In this document: piece by piece, positions 35,629 to 46,500 of the stretch
Layout: every line of letters begins with the position of its first letter
Numbering within the stretch: position 1 is the stretch's first letter
Assembly: GCA_026261815.1 (NCBI GenBank)
Contig: JAMPIT010000437.1
Location: forward strand, 4,228,001-4,292,000
Length of the DNA: 64,000 nucleotides
Direction: 5' to 3'
From: Monarcha castaneiventris obscurior
Taxonomy: Eukaryota > Chordata > Aves > Passeriformes > Monarchidae
Notes under the pieces: model-generated
What the model was told of the DNA's origin: nothing
The model's input: only the letters and a program-made list of their open reading frames with translations
The model's database searches: none
Program-made: the position numbers and the translations under genes

Positions 35629-36447
35629 GTTATCAGGAAGGACTGGCAGAACTCTGTACTAGCACACGGCATGAATTCAGCCCATGGCCTGGATTTCACC
35701 TCTATTACTAATAACTCGGGCTGGGAAAATTCTGACACACGCCAGTGACATCTGGGCGAAAGGTGACTCTCTAGGGACGTTTAGTTTTTGCCGTCGATCT
35801 GGATCAGCCTTTAATTTGAGGATTTATTTGTGAACTGCCATAGTAGCTGTCACAGTGGTGGTGAAATCATGAAGCTGGCAGCACAATAAAGCAAGCCCTT
35901 AAGATTGTGTTTGATCTCTGGGAGCTGAAAGTGCTGAATAAAATTTTCACACAACTTAAACTACGTTTTGGATCAGTTGCGTTAAGATTGACATTCTTCG
36001 AACTGAGCCCATTTTTCTATTTTAATATTTAAATAGAGACTTATTTGAAAAGACAGTATATTTTTTAAAGGAAAAAAATGATTGAGGATGAACACGCGTC
36101 AGCGCATCGTTTTTTACTAAATTGCTGGGCAAGACTAGTGTGTAAAATAGTGGGTAGGGCATGAAGAAAACCTTTTGTATACATATTGCATTGGGGTTTT
36201 TATATTATAAAATTGAACAAATAACTAAGAAGATTGTGTAACCTCTCCATTAGTAATTTTACGGTATTACATGCAAAATGGGTTACAGTTTTTATTGTTG
36301 GATGCTGAAGAAGTAATGTTTCAGTGAAAGAAGTGTGCAGCTTAGTGTACCTAAGGTAATCCAAGATCCCATGAAGCTATTTTTTATATGAACAAGCAAG
36401 AAAATGCACATTCAGGACTGACTTAATTCAAGTTCTAGTGTCTAACA
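35629..36447 (+). other. SKIL: SKIL exon 2 5' UTR with upstream ORFs
   Basis: Strong acceptor CTCTCTCTTTCACAG|GT at 35629, then 819 nt before the SKIL start. Short upstream ORFs: 35671-35748 (25 aa), 35869-35889 (6), 36078-36164 (28), 36088-36120 (10), 36161-36241 (26, overlapping the stop of the previous one by ATGA), 36271-36327 (18), 36371-36391 (6) and 36388-36426 (12). All terminate before the main ATG at 36448. This predicts strong translational control by reinitiation or leaky scanning. Confidence 0.7.
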
Positions 36448-37554
36448 ATGGAAAGCCCACAGATAAACTTCCCTTTAGGTCTGGTTTCAGACCAAAAAAG
36501 GAGCAGGATCCAAGAGGATGGGAGTCCTCCATTGAAAAAAGCAATGACAGAAATGCATGTAAATAACAAAGTACAGGTCGTAATAAATAAATTGCCAACA
36601 ATAAAGAAGGAAAACTTGGATGACTATGACGAAACTGCAGTGGAGGCTGATGGGGAAACCGCCAAACCAAACAGTGCTTCAGTATCTGAGCCTTTGAGTT
36701 TAAATCCAGGTTTGAAACACACGTTGGCACAGTTCCACTTAAGCAGCCAGAGTTCGCTGGGTGGACCCGCAGCTTTTTCAGCTCGGTATTCCCAGGAAAG
36801 TATGTCACCCACCGTCTTCCTGCCTCTTCCATCACCACAAGTACTCTCTGGTCCACTGCTCATCCCTCCAGACAGCTCCACAGAACTCACCCAGACCCTG
36901 CTGGAGGGGGAATCCATCTCTTGTTTTAAAGTCGGAGGAGAAAAAAGACTTTGCCTGCCTCAAGTGTTGAATTCGGTTCTCCGAGACTTTTCCTTGCAGC
37001 AGATCAACACAGTGTGTGATGAACTCTATATCTACTGCTCGAGGTGCACTTCTGACCAGCTTCACATTCTGAAGGTTTTGGGAATTCTTCCATTCAATGC
37101 TCCGTCCTGTGGGCTCATCACACTGACAGATGCTCAGAGACTATGCAATGCTTTACTGCGCCCTCGCACTTTCCCCCAAAGTGGCAGTTTCCTCCCTGGT
37201 AAGAACACCTTGGCCCAGCTGAAAGAGACTGGCAGTGCCTTTGAAGTAGAGCATGAATGCCTGGGCAAGTGCCAGGGGTTGTTTGCACCTCAGTTCTACC
37301 TTGCCCCGGATGACCCGTGTATCCAGTGCTTGGAATGCTACGGGATGTTCTCGCCCCAGACCTTTGTCATGCATTCACACAGATCCCCAGACAAGAGGAC
37401 CTGCCACTGGGGGTTTGAGTCGGCCAAGTGGCACTGCTACCTGCACATTAACCAAAAATACCTGGGCACATCAGAGGAGAGAGAGTTGAAGCATCTCTTG
37501 GAGGAAATGAAGGAGAAATTCAGTGAGAAAAACCAGAAAAGAAATCGGTCCAAA
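36448..37554 (+). CDS. SKIL: SKIL coding exon 1 (residues 1-369)
   Basis: Start [10 protein letters not shown] corresponds to human MENLQTNFSL. The single large exon carries the R-SMAD segment, D-box, SKI/SNO/DAC domain ([20 protein letters not shown] and so on) and the SAND-like domain ([20 protein letters not shown] through [14 protein letters not shown]). The donor is TCCAAA|GTAAGT; the frame stays open 21 codons into the intron, ending at 37620. Confidence 0.97.
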
Positions 37555-40500
37555 GTAAGTTCACCTGGTGGTGTAAAGCTCCCAGATCTCTTTCTGCTCA
37601 CGCGTAAATACTTGTTTTAGAAGCGCATTACTTGGCTTTTCTAAGTGGGAATACTTGTCACATCAAGCCTAAGTTAAATTTGTGAGAGAGCTTCACCATG
37701 GAAATAACATTTCTCATTAAAAGGGGTGGCAATTTCTTTCCTCTTTGGGCTGCAAGTAACCATTCAAGCTGTCTTGGCTCACTTGGTTCTTGTTCTGTCC
37801 TAAGGTATAAAGACTCCAGAAAATTCAGGCTGTTGTGGAAATTTTCATCTTCCCATTTGACCTTTGAGTAGGTTTATGCGGTGTGTGCTGCAGCAGCTGA
37901 GCAAAGCAGAAAGGAGCTTGAAAATCAAGTATTACAAATGAATTCTTTGTTTGTTATTTGTACTCCAGCATGCACACATGGGCTGGATGGCAACCTGGCT
38001 TGCTGGCCACTCATCTCATGACATATGTGCAGGGTAATGGTGCTTTGCTAAATGGCTATTTAGAAGCCCAAAGTCTGCTTGTTCAGCAAGAGCTTTCTGT
38101 TTAAACCACTTGTGCAGTGAAATATGCCAAAAAGAGGGGGTTTTAAGCAGCCCAAGTAATGAGCTGTAGGCCGGTATCTTGACAATAGTTAATAATAGAC
38201 ATCTTATTTTTTCCTAAAATACTGCTGCAAGTCTGTGCTGTGGTTCCAAAATACAGAGCTTATTTGTCCCTTGGAGAGCTTCTACTTTAAATAATAGGAC
38301 AAGCAGTGGAGAAACATTAATATGATAGATGTTCCCATTCATAGAAAGCACAATTTTGGGGTATAATTTAAACTTTAAGAGGTTTTTAATGGTTTCTGCC
38401 CAATGACTGTTTCTTTTCAGTGTGTTTGGTGTTTCTGTGTCTGTTTGATGGCTGCTGGTTTGGTGATAAATCCATGTTGCCTGTTGGATGTTTTGTGGTG
38501 GATTTCAAAATAGCAGCAAGAGCAGCGCAGATGGTTGAGCCCAAAAAGGGGTGCTATAAGCTGACACCTTTCAGCACAAATTTCTGAAAAGTTGGTATTG
38601 CAGGAAGGCTGACTGTAGTAACAGGTATTGTTACAGTGGTGCCAGTCTGCACAAAGAGATTTTAACAGCAGATTCCCATGGAAGTCTGCAGTATGGCATG
38701 CTTCCACATGCTGAATTATTTGAAGATGCAGTCTCCTAGCAAAGAGACTTTGCTTTTCAAGTGATAAAGACATGTCAGTCTTTATTCTTGCAATGCCAGT
38801 GTAGGAAATGAACTGCAGCATGGTGGATGCATCAGTGGAAATAGCCTTCTGTATTCACACCTATAAATGCTGCTTCCCTTTCCACAGCAGCAGATTTCAG
38901 ACAATGAGATCTTTCAGTTCCATATGCAAAGATGAAAAAAACCACAGCTGAAATTAACAGTGGCAGTAATTTGAATTGGACTGGTACAAATGAAATACTA
39001 AAACTTTCTGCAGCCTTCCCTTGCAGACCTGTGTAGTTCTTTCTTACAAAGCAACATATGAAGAGTGAGAAGCTGTGAAAACATGAACGAAATACAGTGG
39101 TGGGGGAGGTTTTGGGGGTTTTTTTCCCATCTCGTGGGTATTCATCTGGGAAGTACTAAAGATTACAAGACTGTAAGAGGGCAGTTTCCCTTTCCTTGTC
39201 CTGGGGAAGCTTAGGCTGCTTCAGTTGTCTTTTCATAAAATTACAGAATGGTTTGGGTTAGAAGGGACCTTAAAGATCACCTCATTCCACCCTCTGCCCT
39301 GGGCAGGGACACCTTCCACTAGACCAGATTGCTCACAGCTCTGTCTGACCTGACCTTGAGCACCTCCAGGGATGGAGCAGCCACAACTTCTTTTCCTCAC
39401 TTCAGTGTTGTGGGAGAGGTATCAGGTACAACACATAGACATTCCCTTTCCTTACACTCCTAGGGGAATTTATTTGCAGGATGTTCCATTTGCTGTTCTC
39501 TCACCTCCTCGGCACCTTTGCTGAGTCAGTCCTCAGAAGTGCTGACACATCTTTGTGGTTATCTTGGAGGGCCCAGGAAGAATGGTTGCCCTTGGCTAGG
39601 TCTTTCCCCATCTAGTAATAATGAATTACTTAAGTCCCATAGTCTTTGGAGTATCCTAGTTCCCATGCCTTGTCTTTCTCCTTAGCATTTCACTCTGAGT
39701 TTATTCCCCTCACAGTGCAAATACACTTTTGTTTCAATATTTTAAGAGCTAAGTACTCTTGAGATTAATTCCTTTCTGTTCTTTGTGCTAATAAGAGAGC
39801 TGTAAGCTGTGTGTTTGATTGTCATAATTTTCTGTGGAGTTCTAGACTGCAGTGCAACATCCACCTGCTCTTCATGGAACAGCTGTCAGCCAGTCTCTGC
39901 TGATTCCTGCGCTGACAGATCCTTGTTCCCTTTGACCTTGCGACAGTTCCTCATCATCCCTGCACTAAAACTTGGTCTTGCTTCTCAGACTGATTCCTTC
40001 AGCGGGTCACAGTGTGTGGGAGAAAGCTCACAGTGTGGGGGGTTAACATTTCTTTTGTTGGTTTTATAAATTCAGTCTCTCCTAGAGCTACTGGCTGAAT
40101 GATTACACTGAAACCATTACTTACCTATGTATTTTTTTCCTTAAAGAGCAGCTTTGTCCAACTAGCTTAGAAGAAAAATAAGGCATTTTTCATGTAAACC
40201 TAGAAGTAATTCAATTCAACTTGTTGTGTTTAGAGAATTATTTAAGAGCATCTAATATAAACAAATTGTTGGGCAATGAAATACACACACATATATATAT
40301 ATATTTGGAAGTAGATGTCTTGTTTCATTTACCTGGATGGTGAGGGAAGAATCCTGTTAGAAAAAGACTTCATGTTTATTTATGGTAACATTTCATTTTC
40401 TTTCCTAAATAAAAATTTGATTGCAAGATTGCAAAAATTCATTTGCAAGATGCACACTAATAGGTAGACAACAAAATCGGTTTCCGTTTGCAATAGGTAA

Positions 40501-43500
40501 AAAAAATAAAGCAAAAATCTGACCTAGTAATTTGAAAAGAGAGATGACATGATAATTTCACATGTAAATATATAAGCACGTAAAAATGTGAGTCCTAAAA
40601 TACGGACAGATGTGGTCTGAAGCTAAAATCAGATCACTGCATTACTAGCTGCAGTATAAGTAGATTATCTGTGATTATTTAAATTATTAGAATGATCTGA
40701 GTAAGTAGAAAAAACTTGACAAGTGTCAGGATGAGGCCATTTTTCTGGAGATTATTCAAATCTTTTTTATTTAAAGCCTCCTTACGAATTTACAACTCCA
40801 GAGCTTCTCTTCCATGTGCCCTCCCTCCCTGTCTGTCTGTGTTGGAAGTGATTTGAGGAACTGTCAGGGTGGAGTTAAATTTCAGTTTCATTGTGACAGC
40901 TGAGTTTGGTGGGCTGGAAGTTTTGGTCAGAGTTGGGTAGGTGGGGTTTGGTCCCTGCCAGGGTCGGGTGGAGTTGGATTGTGCAGGACATGGCCCAGGT
41001 CACACCCGAGTCACTGGGGGTCTCTGACTGCCAGCCTTGAAGTTCTCTAGAAGTTTGTTCCAGGGTGTGTAAACATAAACTTTTCTGATAATAATAGCAC
41101 ATAAGAAGTTGTGAAGGTATTAGAACACTGCATGAAGGTTGCAATGCAGGATTATTTAACTTTTTTTAGCTTTATAGGCTGTTTTTTAATTGGGCAGCTT
41201 GTCAAGGTGCTGGGTCTGGCTGGAATGGTGTTGACTTTCTTTGTAGCAGCCTGTATGGTGCTGTGCTTTGGATTTCTGGCTAAAATTGTGGGTATTGCAA
41301 TATTCTGGCTATTGCAATAAAAACTGGGATTTTTGAGGAGGAGAAAGAGGGTTTGACATCCAAGGTGGAGGCTGTTTGGAGGCTGAGTTGACTGAGGGAG
41401 GGACTGAGCCATGTCCTTTGCTTCACTTGTATTTCTCTCTTTCCTTCACCTCTTAAACCAACTTTACCCAGGAGCTTTCTTGCTCTTGTCTCTTCAATCC
41501 CCTGGGGATAGTGCTGAGGGAGCTGTGGGTGCTTGGCAGCTGCCTGGGGTCAGCCAACCACACCCTACCCAAAATCCCACATCCCGAGGCTGTTCTAACA
41601 CAGTCAAATTTTGAATCAATTTCTTAGCTATGAGACTGTTGTAAATATGTGATGAGACACCTTTCACTTGAAATGAAGAGCAACTTTGGAGAGGAGCACA
41701 AAGTATCACCAGGAATTTTGAGTAAAGAGTAACTTCAAAAATATTTCTTGAGACACACATAACAAGAATTGCTTTCCAAATGCAAAATACACAGAAGTTT
41801 TTAAGATTATATATTCTGATGCACCTAAGTTAATTTTGTTTGCCACTGCAAAGGGAATGGCATTGTCGTGTACAGAAGCTTTGACTGCTTCTGTAATAAA
41901 AATTTGCAATGACTAAAGAAAATTCTGTCCCTGGAACACCAGCACACTGTTCCCTTTAATTTTGAAATAAAGTATCTAGCAGGTGCTTACTTTTTATAGA
42001 CACGTTATTACAAAAGGCTCCCAAAACCTTTTGGGAATCCTAGTTCCTGCTTTCTGTTTCTCCCAAGCTTGTTTAGCAGAGTTCTGGAAAGTCAGCAGAG
42101 CTTTTAGATAGGTCTGTAAAGAAATTTTCTTTTCATTTCATTGCTATTTTGCCTGCAATGGTAAATTTGAGATCAAAGAAAATTCTGTGCCTTGCGTCAC
42201 CCTGCATCTCTGTCAAAGACACCCATTTCCCAGTACCCCAGTTTCTCTGCTGTGGCTGTATTAAATGCCATTTCTGTGAGGAGTGTTTATGAAAATGTAA
42301 ATAACCTCTATCTGTGTTTCAATTACCGATTTATTTTCTTTCCTTTAGGCAGAGCCACAGCAGAACCTGGAATTATCACAGTGGTATCCAGTTATAAAGC
42401 AAGAAGCAGAAACTGATCCTCAACCACCTTCCTTTTTCCATCCCAGGTAACTGAGTTTCCTATGTAGAACTATAAGCACTGTCAAGTATTTAAATACTTT
42501 CGGCTATTTAGGGATAATTCAAACTGAAAAAAATGTATTTGCAACCTGAACTGTTAGGAAGACTCTTAAGGTATCATACAGGAATGATTTAACCCTAAAT
42601 TTTTATGCATTTCTTAGTGTAAATACTAATGAACTGCTTATGAGTGGTTTTTTTTGGGATAGGACTCAAGCTGTGGCCTGTGGGTGTTCTTCTGCAGGCA
42701 ATACAATTGAAACGTAATTAAAATTTCCCCTTTCTTAGTAGAAATGACAGAGTTAATTTTTGACTTTCATATTGTAATACAACGCATGCATGTGGAAAGC
42801 TGCACAGGGCCTATTTACCATGAGGACAACTTAACTTCCTTCCAGAAAAGACTTCCAAGAGGTGTTTAAAGGCTTTCTTCCACAGAAGAGCAAGGGCTGC
42901 AGCTGAATTGTCTGCAGACTGGTTTCCTGGTTTTAGAAACCAAGTTAATTTCCGTGACTTCTTACCCAGTTTGTCACCTGCATCAGCAAGGGAAACAGTT
43001 TTTCTTGATGTTCCTCTTGCCCTCACCCCTTGTGGTTGCACAGGTCCCGAATTTGGGTCAGAGCAGACCCTTTTTGGTGCACACACATCACACTGGTTCC
43101 CACGCAAACAAGGGAGTGGAGGAACTTCTGGGATGGGCCCTCATGTTCTGTTTCTGCTGGTGCTTCCTGTCAGAACCAGGAGAGAGGGAAGGGTTGAAGA
43201 CAGCAATTGAGCTCCAGTGACACTGGTGATCCTGGAACTGACCTCAGCACACCTGGGGCTCTCTTCCCTCTCTGTTAGACTTAGTGGTGAGGTTAGGGTG
43301 GGACACAGGGGTGCTCCCAGGAGTCCAGGAGCTGTGAAAATCCAAATGGGCAGCTCAGTGCAGGTGGGAAAGAAGGTCCAGCATTGGTCTCAGACATGCC
43401 TCAAGATTGTCTGAACCCAGCTTTGCTACTTAAGTGGGATGCTCATTCCCACTTCACTGAGCACTTCCCTATCCTCCATTGCTAGTATAAGGATTATGAA

Positions 43501-46500
43501 AATGCTGGAGAGTCTGGATTCAGTGGCATTCTAATTTCACTCTTTGCATTTAAATGAAGTCTTCATATGATTTTCTGTAATTTTTTTTAATCAGCCATTT
43601 TTGGAAAATCCACTTGTTTGATATCCTCAAAACCTTATCTAGATAATCTACTCAGTAAAGATGAATTGGGTCATTAGGCTTTCCTTTTGCATAGGAAAAA
43701 TTTAAAAAGGACGTGCTTATTTTTCATTGATGCTTTCACAGTTTGAACTCATGTAAAATTAAACTTACTGCTCTCAACCAGCCATCATTTATTATGTCTT
43801 ACCTTTCACTATGAATTTTACTCTTCTGCTCTTTCAGTTACTACCTTTATATGTGTGATAAAGTGGTTGCCCCGAATGTATCTCTTGCATCTCAATATAA
43901 GGATGTTGCAAAAACAACAGTAAAAGCTTCAGAAGTTAATAAATCCTCACCTGGGCAGTCAGAGAAGAAGCTCAGTAGTGGAAAGCACAAAAAAGCTGCC
44001 TCCTATCCAGAGCTTTCTCTTGAAGAACAGGAAAAAATTGACTTAAAAACTGGTGTGGAGCAGCCACATAAACGTTTGGGTGAGTAGTGAAAAAAAATGT
44101 TGAAGTCTTTGATTTTTATACCACAGAATTTTGGAAAGCTTAACACTGAGCTAGAACTTTGTGATGTCACTTCAGATTCCAAAAAATTCCTTTCACCTTT
44201 ATGTAATCTCAGTTTTCTTTGCATTTGTTTTCACTCTGGAAGTTGAGCTTTCTGTGATTCTTGTTCTCTGTTCTTTTCTGTGCAGATCCTCCTGTGTCAA
44301 CTCGTTCTGCGAGAGGTGGAAAATCTGAGCGCGTTCCTTCCAAAATCACCAGAGACTCTGGCCGTGCTGAGGGAGGTGCTGATGCACGAACCTTGTCCCC
44401 CACCCTCATGAAAGACATCAGCTGTGAGGATGACAAGGGGAGGATCATGGAAGAAGTAATGAAAACCTACATCAAGCAGCAGGAAAAACTGAACACGATT
44501 TTGCGGAGGAAGCAGCAGCTCCAAATGGTACAGTGGCAGCTGAGTGCATTTCCCCTTGGACAGCAGGGAGCTGCTGTGGGCTTGCTGGCTCCACAGTCAG
44601 CATCACACAAGTTGCATGCATTTAGAAACACCAAAGCACACAGATCGTTTTGCCCTCAGCTTAAATCCAGACACCAAATCTTCAATATCCCTTATGCTCG
44701 TGAGTTTTGAGCCCACTAATAATTGGTGTCTTTTCAGTTTGCAGCTGCCAGGTCCAAGCAGCTCCTGCTTTTGCTGTATCCTCTGAAATTTCTCAGGTTT
44801 CAGGATTTTAAAGACGCAGATATCAGTATTCTAGCAATGGTCTTATCACTGCCCTGTAAAAAAAAGACCACCTTCCTATTCCCATTTGCAAAGCCTTGCT
44901 TTTAGGGATTTTATTTTTAGTCTTTTCTTTAATAATGGATGATTTTAGCAGCTGGCGTCCATTTGTGACATTTCTGTTTTCTGAATTCAGTTAAATACTA
45001 TCTTTGCTTCTTGCATTCATGGAACAGACCTAATATTTTAATATATTTTATTTTAATTTAAATGTTAATCTCAGAATCTAGGCGCTCAGGTAGGGCCCTA
45101 GAGCTGCTACTTTAAAATTGTTCTGCTATTGGAGGTAAAGCTTGCAGATAAGTTTAAAAAATTACAAGTTTATAAATATCAAAATGTCAGTGGACAAAGC
45201 AATCAAACACTTCATTTTGTTTCTTGATGCTACACTTCTTGCATCTTCCAAGTATATTTTAGTGGATCAGTGCTGTCACTTCCTGAGGTTCACTGCTGGA
45301 AGTTCAGATTTGTTTCTAGAAGCTCCAGGTACTTGGAAGTATAAGTAATTTCTTAAAAATTAGATGCATGTTACAGAATTCCAGGCTGTCATTGATAAGC
45401 AGATAAATACCATTATCAGGCTGTTGATATTGGTAGTTGCAAATAGTCTTTTTGGCCTCACTGGTTCCAGATACACTTTTAAATTCAGGTTTTTTTACTG
45501 TTCTGGTGTTAGAAGGAAGGAGTATGTGATCTTGATCTTCCTTTACAGGAAGTGGAAATGTTAAGCAACTCTAAAGCTATGAAGGAACTGACTGAAGAGC
45601 AGCAGAATTTACAAAAAGAACTTGAATGTTTGCAAGCAGAGCATGCACAAAGAATGGAAGAATTTTATTTTGAGCAGAGAGACTTGGAGAAGAAACTGGA
45701 CCAAGTGATGAAGCAAAAATGTAGCTGTGATTCCAATTTGGAAAAAGACAAAGAAGCTGAATATGCAGCACAGGTGAGAAGGGAAGGTTTATTTCAAACA
45801 AAACATCTTTAGTGTAGCAGGAAATCGTGCAGTTGTTGTTCAGCCACCTTATGGTTTTGTTTTCTCTGTGTGTTCTGACACCACAGACAAATACCAAAAT
45901 AGGTCAGTGACAGCAATATTTATTTCCCTGTTCCTTGACTGAAACTGGGGTAGAATGTAACTTCTGATGTTACTGATGAAATATTAAACTTAAACATGAG
46001 GTCTGTTACATCCTCATTTCAAACAAATTCCATTTTTAATATATATGAGCTTGCCCATGATACAGACTTAAACATTATCATTATTTTATGTAAAAAAAAA
46101 ATCCAAACCTCTGAACCATCTTTTTTTTTTTTCACATTAGCAGCATACCTTGCTGCTTTTGCTGTTCCTTGGTGGTAGAACCTTCTGCACTATCTGATGA
46201 GCCCCTCCTGGGCTCTACCAAAGCATTTGGCCAAGAGTTTTCTTGGAAATGAAAATCATATTAGTATCTCTCTTTCTTGCCTCTTGGATTGATATGTCAA
46301 AACCTATGGAGCTGTTTTTCCCTCTCACTTTCCTTTTAGCTTTTACTGTTGCTTCTTTATGTTGGAGATTATTCCAATGGGAAAAAGTAAAGTTATTGCC
46401 AAAGGGAACCTTGGATCGCCCCTTTTAAAAATCAGCTGTAGTTATGATGAATTTTTTTTGTTTTGCACCATATCACAGAAAACTAGTCTTAACAGACTCA

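Larger units (their letters stand above)
37555..42348 (+). other. SKIL: SKIL intron 2 (4.8 kb)
   Basis: Non-coding. It holds one CR1 fragment (39236-39402) and an (AC)n(AT)n microsatellite at about 40284-40304. The hydrophobic 69-codon frame at 41111-41320 is T-rich noise. No extra exon is evident. Confidence 0.85.

Noticed and set aside
41041..41062. Heat-shock-element-like GAA/TTC spacing
   Set aside because: Imperfect spacing in a deep intron, with no other support.
41111..41320. 69-codon frame resembling a membrane protein in SKIL intron 2
   Set aside because: T-rich sequence encodes hydrophobic residues by composition. No splice or promoter support.
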